From positions 2,905,876 to 2,969,875 of the forward strand of contig RSEF01000018.1 of NCBI GenBank assembly GCA_003993805.1: a stretch of DNA of 64,000 nucleotides, written 5' to 3'. Below, one piece after another: positions 36,831 through 50,100 of this stretch. The stretch's first letter is position 1. Each line of letters opens with the position of its first letter. The notes under the pieces are model-generated. The model saw only the letters and a program-made list of their open reading frames with translations, had not been told where the DNA came from and searched no databases. A program made the position numbers and the translations under genes. The DNA is from Himantopus leucocephalus. Its lineage: Eukaryota; Chordata; Aves; Charadriiformes; Recurvirostridae.

Positions 36831-38389
36831 TTTTTTTATTATTATTTTTTTCCTTTCATCCTGGGCCTTTCCATTGTTGCTCAAGACAGCAGGGGACCGT
36901 CCTCCTTCTGGAAGCACAATGTTCCTTTTGGGAACACGATGCCAAGAGCAAACACGCCGGACACCGCACGCTGCGGGCAAACGCGGGCGCGTTACCCTCC
37001 AAGGGATCCCACCGCGGTGACCATCCTGCGGCAGGACTCGGTTTTGCCAGGCTTCCTACGGATCCACGGTGCAGTACAGACCTGGTTTCCAGATGTAGCT
37101 CTTGCAGCTGTGAGAAAAGTCCATCACCTTATCTTTACAGACTCCAGAGCTTCCAGAGGACTAAAATGGCTACTTCTCTTCATAAAATTAATGGCGTGCT
37201 TTTTATGGGTTTCAGCTCCAGCTGGGAGCCTGATTCTGCTTAGAAGGGACTGTTAATACAATTACCAGGCTGGTTTTACACTGTAAATTCTCGGTTGTTT
37301 TCTTTGCGCTGTTTAGGAGTTTCTCATTTAGACGTGCCCTGGAAATCAGGTAGGGTTGTTACCGCAGCTGTGCCGAAGGTTATGCCGGCCTTTGCTTTAT
37401 AAAAAACATATTTTCAAGGTTTATAATGGCAATAAAAGTTTTCCCTTCTCGCCGAAACTTGGCATTGACACTTCAGCGGAGCTCCGGAGAACATTTTTCG
37501 GAAAATTTTAAAGAAAATACCCACACACCCCATTGCAGTTTTCAGGCCCAGAGGCTTGAGAGGGCAGACAGGTCTGGGGGGGCTGTAAATGAGGTGTGGG
37601 GGCATTTCTACAGCATGGCATGAGCGGCCCTCCCAGCTACACGCCAGCTCAAAAGGGACTTTAATCTCTCGTCCTCCATGAGGAAGTGGTACCACATTAA
37701 CTTAATTGCAGGCTGATAAACCTCCTGATGTGAATAGTTATAAATATTTATTTTTAGGTACTTTATACCAGTGGAGTCACCCCCTTATGAGGAAAATTAG
37801 CTGTATCAGTGTAAATCCTTACACTATTGTAATTAGGCCAACACAATTCTGAATATGCAGTTATTAAAAAAAAAAGTCAGTTTTATCCAGTGTGACCATA
37901 TCAAATATTAGCCAGACTTAATGAAATGAGCAACAAAGGGGGAGAGAGGAAGCACGGCTCAATTTGAGCATATTTATTTACCACTAGAAAAGCAATCGGG
38001 AAACAATTTTCCTTTCCCAGAAGAGTTGAGATTCCCATGCAAAATCAGATGAGAAGTTAGTCTCAAAAATCTTCAGGTGGTGAAAGGCGGGAAGGAGAGG
38101 GGAAACTTTGTTGGATGAATAAAAAAAGAGGACGATGCTTTGGTTTTATCTTTATGTGGTTTGTTTGTTTTTAGGCAAGATGCACCTTTCAGCCAAAGCC
38201 AGATTTTTTTAAATCTATTTCAGATAGATTGGCTCAGGCGATTTAGGAAACTAAGCAAGCACAGGAGAAGAAGAAAAGCCCTTGCAAGGATAAATCCTGG
38301 TTAAAAGCGAAGAAACTGGGAATGGTCAGATCTTGCCGGCGAGCAAGGTCAACGTGGAGCCCTGGAGAGAGGTGTGCCATTAAAAATGC

Positions 38390-39060
38390 ATGTTTGTAAG
38401 TGACCTGGAAAAGGGCGTGAGCAGTGAGGTGGGAAAGTTTGCTGACAATACTAATTTAGAGAGCATCGTGACGAACTACAAAACAATTTTATGATACAGT
38501 GACAAGTAATAAAGTGGCAGATGAAATTCAATGCAAATGAATGTAAAGGGACTCGCCTGGGAAAAAATACTAGCTAAACTTCCCATATAAAATGATGGGC
38601 TTTAAGCTGACCAGAACCACACAGGAGCAATACTTTGGGGTTTTGACGGATGGATCTGTGAAACATCGGCTCATTGCTCAACAGCAATTAACAAAAAATC
38701 CACCATTAGAAATCATTAGGAGTAAAGAACAAACCAGAGAATACCATTATATCACTGTGTGTCTGTGCTTCACCTGCAGCCTAATCGCCACGTGCAGTTG
38801 TTGTTCCAGCTCAAAAGGGATATTGTGGCAGTGCAAGAGGCAACAAGGCTAGTCAGAGGGAACTACAGCTCCCAAATAAATGTAAGGCTCAAGCAAGCTA
38901 GGACTCTCCAGCCTAGAAAAGAGTTGACTCACAGAAGGACAGGACAAAGGTCTACAAAACCACAAGTGACACGGAGAGGTGGATACTGTTCACTCCCCCT
39001 CTTCCAATACAGGAATCCAGAAAGAGCATCAGATGAAGCTGTTAGGAGCCAGGCTCCAAT
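38390..39060 (+). repeat. Decayed CR1 LINE reverse transcriptase, plus strand
   Basis: The plus strand resembles amniote CR1 from the reverse-transcriptase active-site region towards the 3' end: GTGACCTGGAAAAGGGCGTG near 38400, then GTGGGAAAGTTTGCTGACAA at 38430-38449, GGCAGATGAAATTCAATGC near 38516, and ATATAAAATGATGGG near 38585. Conceptual translation at 38435-38449 gives KFADN, the position of the F/YADD catalytic box with the second aspartate lost. Farther along, TAGAAATCATTAGGAG near 38707 and CTAGGACTCTCCAGCCTAG near 38898 keep the family order. Stops and frameshifts are frequent, so it is a dead copy. Confidence 0.7.
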
Positions 39061-42000
39061 CCAGTCAATCAGATGACTCCCTACCCTAAATATATTAGCC
39101 TTCACTGCCAGAGGGGGTTTGTGGATGTTAAAGGTTTACTTTGACTCCCCTGCAGTGTTATTCTTTTGTTTTCCCAACCAATTATGGAGCAGATCAGAAT
39201 TTCCCAAACACTAAGATTTCTACCACATTTTAAACTTCAGGGCAAAGATTGGTGTAACTGATCTATAATCATCAATACTGTCTGAACTGTCATTGCATCG
39301 AGTTCTGTCCCGGACATCACCACCAAACGCTGGTGAAGAACAGCTGGACAGCCAGCCTTCAGCGCTGGCTTTGAGGAGCCACTGCTGAGCAAGGTACCAG
39401 AAAATGAGACCTGAGGGCTCTGTATGGCAACAAGCAGGAGCTATCTCTGGTCCTTCCCTTTCTTCCAACATTTTTTCCTTAGTGTGATTTTCCTTCTCAT
39501 TTACCTCAATCAATCTCTTCTCATTTCCAGACCAAAGCCAATTCTGTAGGGATTCATTACAGTTGTTGTTGTTTTCATGGGACAGCAGCCACGCTGAGTG
39601 CTGAGTTAATTAGCCATCACCTTCCACTTCCTCTGCTTAGCACAGATTGGAACAATCACTCCTTGAAGCCCATCTTCACCCCTGCCATCACCAACCTGCT
39701 CGGGGGAGACCCAGCCAGTCTAGCAGGGAATAAGAATAGACCCTGAAAAGTCCTTGCCATGGTATTTTTAGGCTCAGCCCCCCGCCCGCCAACAAGAGTA
39801 TGCTGCCACTATGTGTCCATCAATAAATTTATAAGCTTTGGGGTTTAAATTACAGCACAACAGCCTTTGACAGCACTGATACAGAATGGCGAACAATGTG
39901 GCTATGATCTCCAAGGCTTATGAAGGACATTCTTTTCCTGTAGATTGCAATCTAACTCTATAACTAGTAGAACAGGAGATTGGGACCTTTCCATCTGTTT
40001 CAGTTTATTTTATCCCTTGGAAACGAGTAAGAGAAGCGTCTGGTTTGCACAGGCAGTTCCACGATGGAAAGGAGGGTCTTTGTAGGTCAGCCCCAAGGCT
40101 GGACAGTGCGGTCTGTTGAAACAGCAGCAACGGGACCTCTAATCATTCACTGAATGAACTTTATTCTTATATCAAAACCTGGCATCAGTCTGAGTTTCAG
40201 TATGCCCAAAGGTCCTTCTCCAATGCGTTCTCCGTTTGGCTGTTTCAGCTTCCTGCCCTGCGTTAAGTTTAGCCCTGGGCCAAGTTCTGATATCATCCAC
40301 ATCTCATCACCCCAGTGACGTTAATTCAGGCATCCTGTTAGCCACATCTGTCAGCTCTCTTGTGATAAGCATATTTCTGATCATTGTGGTTACCCTTTAT
40401 CCACAGCCAAGAAAATGCCTCCAGCAACATCGCCAGCAAGCAAGTCTGGTCCATGGTCTTTCTGTTCGTGGCTGATGCTAGAACAAGCAACAGTTTGGGG
40501 CTGGAAGAGACCAGACTGGCACTGCAGAACCTATCTGCAGAGTATCAGAGTGACCACCTTGGACATAATTATGAGTGTTAAAGCTCAGTGAAGAGAAGAG
40601 AATTTAGACAACACAGACATCTTGCCTCTGAAGCCCTCCAACACCAACAAGTACCTGTGCTACCATCCCATCACTCCCAGCAACAGCCCCAGGTACCTGC
40701 AGCCTAGACAAACAGAAGACCTTGAAGATGCATTTATGTGTTACCAGAGGCAGCAGCAGTTCCTCTGTCCCTACGGGGAGGAGAGCACGAGTCGGTGTTG
40801 TACAGACATCGGTCTTTCTGCTTCCTCACAGGGAAGGTTCAGGGCACGTCAGGGCATTCCTCCGCAGATTTGAAAGGAGATCTTCCAGGGCTGCTCTCTC
40901 TCTCCCAGGAATAGATTCCTGACCTGACCTCACCTTATGGCAGAGACCACCGCTGTGAAATAATATATGACTTTTGAAGTTGTGTTTTTATGATCTATGA
41001 AATCACCCAGACCTCTTGGGTAAATAAATTCTGGATATGAAGCTGACCTCTTAGCTTTTAGCATATCAGTAAAGCCTTGAGGTTTTTCATTAAGCTTATA
41101 TAATATCTAAAAAGCCCCATTTTCTAGTCTTTCTTAAATATCCCAAGGAGGTAAAGCCTCACAGTACATTTTGCTTCAAATATCAACCGGAGATACAAGT
41201 TCAATAAGCGTAATATCTCAACCGCAGAACGCCAGAGGCAAGCAGCGCTATTCACGCAAGGCTTTTGTAACATTATTTAAGAGGCAACATAGGCAGCACA
41301 GTAAAATACTCTTACAGATTGGTTTCAAAGCTCCAACCAATTTCTATCACCAAGTGAGGAACTAACAGCCCAGGCCCAGAGAAAAGCACCAGATTTGATT
41401 CCTCAGAGTCCTCTTCTGTCAGTCACCAGAGCCCAACTTGGCATCGCGCTATGAGAGCCACACACAGAACCACAAGTGGACAAACAACATGGAGAAGAAG
41501 GACAAGGGTGAAAATTAGATGCTGAAGCAGTCACCCAAAGACAAACGCCTTCAGTCAAACGGAAAAGCAATGTATCAGCCCCATCACTTGTTACAGGCAA
41601 TATGCCAGGACATCAGAAGTTCAGAAACTGAAATCCAAAGAAACATGCAATTACATTGCAGAATTAACTAATGCGAGACATTCTTCAGGCTACAGATTCA
41701 GCAGGAATCAAGACAATATTTGATGTTACTTATGAATATTAAAAAATACATAAGAATACTAGAGAAGATCGCAAACCCTGCTATCACCCAGCCTTAACGT
41801 CTCGGGAAGCATGAGGCACAATCCAGTCCCAGACACAGGACTGCATAGGTCTGGTCCAATCTGACCAATTGGTGTCATGAGGGTTTCAAGAAAAACTTGA
41901 GTATAGCGAGAAGTTTAGTGACAGGCAAGACCAGAAGGAGCATTCCATGATCAAGGGACAAACATTCCAAACACTCTCCACAGCAATTTCTAGCACCTCT

Positions 42001-45000
42001 TCCCTATCTCCAGAAAATGAATAATATTACTTGGAGAGAAAAAAATCAGGTGCTGCTAATTATTACCCAGCATAACTGTATGTTAAAAAAAAAGAAATGT
42101 GATTAAACACATCACCGGTACAAATCATAACTTCCTTCAAATCAATGCCAATTTGCCACTGCCCAGAAGTAAGTGAACTGAGCTGTATTTTGGCGCGGTC
42201 AGATTACGGTAGGTATTGTCCCTGCGCTCCTCATGCACTTTGCAATTCAAACCCGTTGACGTGAACAGAAAGTCTCCTATTGACTTCCCTTGGGCCTGAA
42301 TCAGCCTCTACATCCCCACCTCTGATGGAAGGGGACAGGGGGCAAATCCTTTCCCCCTCCTACATGAGCCACTTGGTTCGCATTAACTGTAAAAGCCACA
42401 TAAGACTACAAAGGAGTGATTCACAGGGAAAGGTAGAGAAGGAAGAACAGCAGTTCTCATGCAGAGTACTAGGAGACTGGAGGCAAAGAGGTCTCAGGAT
42501 TGTCTGGAACGCACCCAGACCGTGCAGGATCCGTCTGTCTTTCAGTATGATGTAACCAAACACACCCATGTGCCAGCTGGTTTGTGTAAAGTCTCTCCTA
42601 TTGCCCTCCAGCCGTTCCTCCAGCCCCTGGTATGACACTTTCCCAGCCTGCTGAGCTCACTTCCCCTTGTAAGAAGGATTTTGATGAAGTGGGGCAATGG
42701 TAACCACATGGACTTATTCACCCTCACCCAAGTCATCTGCTCCAGCAGGCCGTGCTCAGGGGATGCAGGATTTCACACATCGGCTCCTAAGGACCCAACA
42801 GTTCAGAAAAATAATACACACCCGGGATGGAGTGCACCTTGCTGCCTGCATCGTTTTGTTTAATTTTATTTTTTTTCCAGAAGATCTACGTAGTCAATTT
42901 TCCTTCTGTTTTCATTTGTTGACTCAGCTGCGCTCACAGCCTGAGGCGATGGATCTGGCATGGCAGGGCCCTCATTCATGCAGGTCAGTTGCTGGTAACA
43001 GCTGGAATCACTGTGGGTCTCGGGGTCTTTGGTGTACAGGTTCTGGTTTAAGCAGAGAAGAAAAAACCTCCCCGGACTGCAGGCCAAAACCATCTCAGCC
43101 ATGTAACATTGCTGTGTTTGGGATTTCCACTTTTCCTCCATCCATCTGTCCTTTAAGGCATCAAAGAAGGAGAGCCGGGTTGGTAGCCTAACCAGAGCTA
43201 CCACTGTGGGACTAGGGATCAATTACTAGGGTTAAAGAGTATTTTGCTATTACTTAAAAGGTAAGCTGCTGTCATCTGCCTGATCAGTGACATACCCTCA
43301 GCATTACTCTAACCATACCTTATTGTCACCTTCTAGTTTTGAGACACTCCCTCCCCCACAATAAAGCTCGACTAATATTTGACTCAAGGTATCGTGTGAA
43401 GATACTCTCAGTACAGTCCCGTGTTGCAAACTATCCCCATCCTGATCCATTGGAGTGTCCATCGTATTTCCAAGCTGCCTGCAACACCCTGGGCATTTTT
43501 ATGGGATGGACCCATTATTCCAGGTTTTCTGTGCCAAGATGTTCCTGCTAGTCGCCTCACAAAGGAGCCACTTGAGCCATTACCGTGCCTCAGTAACCAA
43601 AAACGGTAGGGGGAAAACGATGACTGACATTCTGGTAGATAGCTGAAATCCCCTCATTAAGTGTCTTCTCAGGGCCCGATGATCCTTGACAGCCAGAAGA
43701 AACTCTGGAAAATAACTTACCAATGTGTACACCATTAATACATGGCTGGTGTAATTCTACCTGAGCCACTTCTGCTCAGACACCCTACAGCGTGTGCAGA
43801 CAGCTCTGCAGGGGGACACACACAGTTTATGCGTAGAGCATAACTATTTATCTGTTAATGTCCCCAGGAGATTTCTAGGAGTGACATGCCACTAGGTTAA
43901 GCACTGGCACAGCTAGTGAGTCTCTGCTGGCCAAGCAATCACCAGATGTGCTAACCATCTTCAAACAGGCTGATTCTCAACCTTCATAGTTGCTGTCTTC
44001 CATTTTTCTACATTTTTCCTTGCAGTTTTATAACATTTCACATCAGGAGTATCCCTCTTGAATCCTCGAACCATTATCTCAACAATTACACTGTTTTCCT
44101 TTTTCCTACCTTGCACGCCTTCAGCTGACGGACTTTCTCACAGCTCAGAAACTATTTTCTCAGCAAAACTGAGCCAAGGTTACACAGCTGCGCTGCACCA
44201 AACCAGGCCTTGGGTCTGAGCGCGCTGAACTCCTGGGCTGCGGGTTACACTGGGTCATCTTGGCAACCCAGGGCTCGTTTTTCTGGCTTACAAAGACCTC
44301 TGCTGACTCCCAAGGCAGATATCTTACACTCATTTGAACACTCAGTCTGAAGCGTGAACAGCCAGGACAAAGCCCCAAGGGCCAGGCCAAGGCTCGGCTA
44401 AACACACAGCAGCACGCGCATGTCCTCCAGCACGCGAGGGACACCCTGTCAAAAGACCCAACCGCCCTATCTCCAAGCAGTGCGTGCAGCGTACTGCACA
44501 GGACAGGCTACAACAGCAAACACCAGGTCCCACCACCGCTCCCCATCACTAGTGAAACATTACCAAAAGGAAAAATAATTGTTATTTCCTCAAGGCTTTT
44601 ATGCGTTGAGTGGGGAAGGATGTGCCGTTACCGTCGATGAACGGCAACCACCAAAAACCCATGAGGTCAGCGGCTGCTGCCTCAATGCATTTCTTTCAAG
44701 GAAAAAGGCAAAAAATAAAAGAGGGGCTGAGCTCTCAGTGCTCTGCCCTTCAAAACAACAGCTGGGAACTTGCCCCCGGGAGTGCTAGACTGAGCCTCAC
44801 GACACCACGAAGGCCATAATTGCATCTGCATAGGAAATTACTTCTCTAGTTGAGGGCCAGGGGATACCCACCCCAGAACAGGAGGGGCCTGAGCCAGGAA
44901 CGAGCATCATTTTCACATCTAGCCGAGTGGAAAGATCCAGACAAAGGATGGAGAGAGTGGATTCCTGGGAAAACATTGATGGAAGTGAAATGAGTTTGGA

Positions 45001-48000
45001 AAGGCTAAGAACCTAACCCTTCCTGTCAAAAAGGATCTTTTGCCAAAAATACGTTGACCCTTTCCACACAAAAAGAATGAGCTTTTGCAATAGCAAGTTA
45101 ACACATCTCAGCAAAATTTTAGTTCAGCACAACCAATCTGCTACTGAGAAGCAGTTTTAACGGACAGTTCTCAGTCAGCCCTAACTAACCACTTCAAACA
45201 TCTGACAGAAGACATTACAAGAGCAGTGGCTGGATGAACTAACTTTCCTCCTTCTCTTCATGAGCACCAACAGAACCAGCACAAAATAAACTCCATCACC
45301 ATTTCTCACTTTATCCCCTAGACTCATCAAACAATTAATTGCAAGTAGCAGTCATCGTGGCTTCAATCTTCATCATTTGTGAACTAGTCCATGAGTTTTT
45401 GTGAGCCAATCCATGACTTCATTACTCAAAGCTGCTCACCCCAGAGCTGGAATGAATCATTTTCATCCAATGGACCGTTCACTCCAGTGTGTTTGCTCTT
45501 CATTACTCATGTGTGAGACTTCTTGTACAAGTTGCACAATATCATTTCTACTGCCTCAGCGAGTAACAAACTCTCTAAAGACAGAAGGGAGGGAACAATC
45601 CTTCTGTTCATGCAGAAGTACTTTTGTCCTTTCAGAGGACAAGAAGAAAGAACAGCCAACTCCCAAACAAGGCATACAAGTAGGAAAGCATTCTTACTCT
45701 GCTTGAATGGCCACAGATAATTAGGAGGATCAGCCCTAGGCAAGACAACTGATGTCACTACTGAAAGAGAGATGCATTCATGGACTTTGCCTTGTGACAG
45801 TAAGAAATTCACCTGAAGACAACTAAAAGACCATCTAAAGACCCCAGGGTTTGCGATACAGCATATATAAAGGTGAATGGGCTCCAACATTGCCATGATA
45901 ACGTCCCACAAGTGCAGCTTAGTTTATCATTAACAACAGGTTATCATCCAAGACGCTTAACCATTACACAGTATGTTTAACCAAGCGAGTCTTCTGTATT
46001 TCACTTCTGCAACCCAAACAGCATCCTTTGGGCTCATCCCATTGCAAGGATTTCTGTGGCTCCTAACAGACACACCATGTTTGTCATCAGTGGTTATCTC
46101 CGACTACACTTTCTGCCCTTGGAAAGTTTCACCTTTAGCAGCTTTCAGGTAGTGAAAGCTGTATCCCCAGCCACCTAGAAGCATTCGCAATTGGAAGACT
46201 GCCATTAAAATGTCACTCCTAGGGTCCTACAGCAGAGCTAGAAGGAAGCTGGGCCAGAAACTGGACTCTAACTCATGGGAACGATGAGTCATTTGAGATG
46301 AAACCGGCAGTCAATATTTGACAAATTAACCTTCTCAGAGAGGAGTAAGTTTCTAATACACCTGCTCCAGATGAGAGTGTCAAGATTTAAATAGGCACCA
46401 GATTTGCATAATACCCTTAAGATAAGCAGCACTACACCAAAGCCCTGCAATGCATGAAGGATTTATTTCATGTCTCATACATTTCTGTATTCCAGAAGAG
46501 GCCATTCATCATTGTGCCAATACTTCAGAGATTTCACTGAAAGCTCCAACAGCTCTAGATTATCGGGGAATTATATTTTTTTCCCCACTGAATAATCATT
46601 CCCAGAAGCCTGCTAGGAAAAAAAAAAATCCCGTTTTCATCATGTAGGCTAATGACACTGCAAGAGATGACATTCAATTCTAATCACTACCCGGTCAAAG
46701 ACATTGAAACATCTCTTTTTGACCAGTTGAATGGATCTGTTCATTACTGCTTAATTTCCAGCTCTATTTAGATATGCACTCAACATAGAGACAGATCTTC
46801 ATCGACGCCCTGCCTACACAGGGCCTCCACAAAAAGAAGAAATTCCAAGAGTTATTCCACTATCACTGTAACGAGAGATTCCTCCTGACTCAGGGACCAT
46901 AAGAATCAATATCCCCATTCTTGTGGCCCATAAATCCAATCTCTGGCTCACAGTTCCTATCTACACTGCCAACAGTAAACGTACAACTTGTGTGACTGAA
47001 ACCCCACACCAACACAGCCACATCCTGGCAAACCCAGATTAATCCTTTCCTGAATGCAGGTCTCCGAAAACTCACTACGGCCTTCCTTGGTACTTGAGCT
47101 GCCTGGCAAGAAGGACAGGAACGTGTTCAGGAGATGGTAGCTGGAGAGAGGCAATGGATTTAACCCAAGAGGGACTATTTTGTCAGTCCCTACAATATCA
47201 GAGGAATCTGGGAAAGCCAATACCAGCTCAAAGCTTGTGAACAGGTGGGATAAGGAGAGGCAGAAGCTTGGATCCCAGTGGTTAGAAGGCTTAATTCGCT
47301 TAAGCTCCTCTTGAGACTGCCAGGCTTGGATATGAGATGGTGATGAGGCTATAGAATTTCCCTGTTGAGACTGACATACCGATCAATCAAGAAGCTACAT
47401 GAAATTTGTCCCATCTGGAAAGAACTCTGCATGCGATATCTTACCTTCAGTATTCTGTGATAGCCTTTAAACTTCCAGCCTCTGCTTTGATACACATGTG
47501 GTTTAATTCAATCAGTTTTCCTTAAATAGAAAAGTGATTTTCAGGGTGCAAGGATCATATCAGTGATGTTCAGAGTGGGAATACCTTTTGGTAGGGGGAA
47601 GGAGGTTACTGTACATCAAAAACCCATCACTGCTGGAATCACTGGAAATTATTGCTCTGTTATTCGTTTGCTCTGAATCTTCTGCTGCTTCTGCAAAGAG
47701 GCCCTCGGAAAAGGCTATTAGAGAATGCATGCTTATATTTTAAAGGGATGCTGTCAGGGATCACGGACAGAAAGTGTGCACGAATCTCACTACTATGGTC
47801 ACTCTTACTTGCAATATCTGTTAGGGCTTGAAAACACCTTTGAAGACTAATAACTAAATACACACAGTCACTAAAAGGAGGATGCCAGTGCAGGGGGTGG
47901 AATTACTTCAGGGACTTCCTCACTCTGCTGTTTTCAGCCTGAGTGCTAAAAACAACCTTGCCAATGTGGCTCTTAGGACTTTGCTGCCAGATCACAGGTC

Positions 48001-49469
48001 TGTGTGTGCCACCAACCCAATGACTTTGAGCCCAGTGGCCTGTTTCACCCAGATCCAACGGCAGCGCAGAGCTTTCAAAAGCATCACGTACATGAAGATA
48101 CATGCTGAAAGACCACACGAAACAGGCTGTAGCATAAGCCCAGTCTTCATCAGGCACCACAGAACCCCAATGAAAGACAAAGGTTTTGAGTATTTCCCGT
48201 AGTAGGCACCAAAGAACCCAGCAAGGGAGCATTCTGCTGCTCACAAACGTATATATTTTTTTCCTCACTGCTTTCGTGTGTACTCAGAGAGAGAGAATAT
48301 GGCTAAACGGCTTTGCCAGCAACAGGTCCCGAGGGGCAACAGGACCCTCAGTCTAGAGCCCTCTCTGCTCTGGTCTGTTATTCATCCCCAGCCGCCCTGG
48401 AGAGCTGCATTACTCTCTCCCTCCCGCAGCAGCTGTAACCAGCCCTGCACACCTTCATGGCTCTGAGGATCAGAGGAAAAACGTCTGGTAAAGTCTATTC
48501 GCTGAAAAACACAGTACCCAGTTTGTCAAAACTATTCACAAATCTGAGTCAAATTCAGAGAGCCGATTCCTCCCTCCCTCAAAACAGCAATCAAGGAACA
48601 GCAGCATTTCGCACAGTCACCCTCTGTGTGGAACCTGCCTTTTCCTTGTCACAAGCCAAGATGCCTCTGAAAACACAGGGAGATGGAGCAAAAAGACCCA
48701 AATCAGAGCAGCCTACAGCCAGGGACACAAGAGACTCCAGCTCCGCAATCCCCCAGCCCCGCACCCCGAGTTGGATGACTTCATCTCCTCTCACTGCTGC
48801 ACAGATCCCAGCTGGGCTAGTTAGCAGGACAGCTGTGCACTGGTTTACAGTAGGAAGACTCTTTGGTAGAGCAACAACTAGAAGTGTAATCATTTTTTAA
48901 ATGAAAACCGATCCAAACCTGACAGGGATGCCAGCACAGACTGAGAATCCCAGAGGAGAGGGCTTGCTTGGGAGATTTCTGGAATTTCCTGCTTCTGGAC
49001 CAATTAGAAATAGTACAAGATCATAATGATATATTCTGATGACAATGGGCCATGTCACTCATCATTTTGCTTTTGGCCTGAGACTTGGAATTATAGATGA
49101 AATAATGGGAAGAAGAAACTTTTTTTTTGCACTTGCAAGGTTTTCTCAAAGACTCTTCAGGGAGATAGGAGCGTTTTTCTTCCATCTGTATTCTTTCACC
49201 CATCCCATCTTTATAGACCCTCACCTGGCAAATTACATATGTTTCTGGAACATGTTCTCAGGAATTTGAGTAAAGGATATTATAGTTATAAACTAGAACA
49301 TCCGCACTGCCTGGCAGACATCGCATTCGCCGTGTTCAAAGGAGAATAAATCAGACATTTCAGAAAGCCTCAGAAAAAAGGAAAATTCAAGGGGACATTG
49401 ATCCATATGGATTAGGTATTTTGCACTGTTAAAATTTCTAGACACCTTGTAACCTTTCATACAACAACA
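39061..49469. other. Long non-coding stretch, no gene recognised
   Basis: About 10 kb in which I recognise no exon, RNA gene or well-preserved transposon. It has a possible old palindromic-repeat fragment at 40277-40335 and a 'CTATTGACTTCCCTTGGGCC' piece near 42278 of similar flavour. ORFs of up to 164 codons (42697-43191) are undistinguished. Diverged CR1 or DNA-transposon remnants could well be present below visual detection. Confidence 0.5.
40277..40335. repeat. Possible fragment of an old palindromic interspersed repeat
   Basis: GGGCCAAGTTCTGATATCAT at 40277 followed by CCCCAGTGACGTTAATTCAG near 40310 resembles a sauropsid repeat motif of the form 'gggccaaattctg ... attgacttca'. Related starts are seen at 52924 and 60448. 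I cannot name the family with certainty. Confidence 0.35.
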
Positions 49470-49477
49470 GCGTCAAT

Positions 49478-49590
49478 AGCCCTGGGAGATAGGGAAGAAC
49501 TGTTAGCCCCACTGTTTTGATGAGGGAACCAAGAGATGAAGAACATGGGCTCAACACAAACCAAGATCTTGAAAGTTGACTTTATAAACT
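49478..49590 (-). repeat. MIR-like SINE fragment
   Basis: Antisense on the plus strand, CCCTGGGAGATAGGGAAGAA, TAGCCCCACTGTTTTGATGA and GGGAACCAAGAGATGAAGAA follow the order of the MIR core ('ctatgaggtaggtact', 'ccccattttacagatga', 'ggaaactgaggcacaga'). The identity is low, as expected for an ancient SINE. MIR copies in birds are few and old, so chance similarity is possible. Confidence 0.45.
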
Positions 49591-49892
49591 CCCGATGGAT
49601 ACCTTCACACTGGGCAAGGCTTCCTCTCTGAGTTGTATTGAAACTTAATGAGTACTAAATCTGTCATTGCCTCAGTTTCTGAGCTGGAAGAGGTGGTTCA
49701 TGCTGACTAAGCTGCCATTCCTCACCCATTCCATACTGAATATTGCACAGGGTTTCCAACACCGACAACATTGTGGTTCCTACTGCTGCGCGATCCAAGC
49801 GAGGACTCAGGTCCCACGCGTTTGGTACTGTACATTCCATGTAACAAAAGTAGGGCTGTTATTACGATTAGGGAAGCAAAGAAAAATTTAAG

Positions 49893-50100
49893 CTTGAAGG
49901 GTCCCCCGAAGATATCCAGTCAAAGCCCAAGCAGGGCTGTCTCCAAAGCCTGACGAGGTTGCTCAGAGCCCTGCCCAGTCAAGTACTTAAAAACCTTCAA
50001 AAGACAGATTTCACAGCCTCCGAGACCCTGCTGCATTGCTGCATCACCCTCCTTGAGCTGAGCTTCTTATTTAGCTTTGCCATTGTGTTTCAAACCACCG
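49893..50100 (-). mobile_element. Avian CR1 LINE 3' fragment
   Basis: Antisense CR1 3' end on the plus strand: 'AGCAGGGCTGTCTCC' near 49931, then 'GAGGTTGCTCAGAGCCCTGC' near 49955, 'CCCAGTCAAGTACTTAAAAAC' near 49974, 'CAGATTTCACAGCCTCCGAG' near 50003 and 'GCATCACCCTCCTTGAGC' near 50039. The order and spacing agree with the avian CR1 3' region (group upstream of the terminal octamers). It is moderately diverged, so older than the copy at 7481-7586. Confidence 0.75.

Larger units (their letters stand above)
29787..38389. other. Long non-coding stretch, no gene recognised
   Basis: Mostly unique-looking sequence with scattered homopolymers (A runs at 31495-31508, 33950-33965 and 34462-34474; a T run near 30340). 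A segment at 36440-36830 looks like a possible conserved non-coding element and 37730-37880 is AT-rich. ORFs of up to 183 codons (29875-30426) show no domain. An ORF at 30796-31152 has a helical-looking stretch (AVCAYLLNKLIYHLIVSKQF) but no family I recognise. Confidence 0.5.

Noticed and set aside
48150..48225. Short direct repeat GGCACCA(C/A)AGAACCC
   Set aside because: Only about 15 bp of similarity and no N at the junction; not distinguishable from chance.
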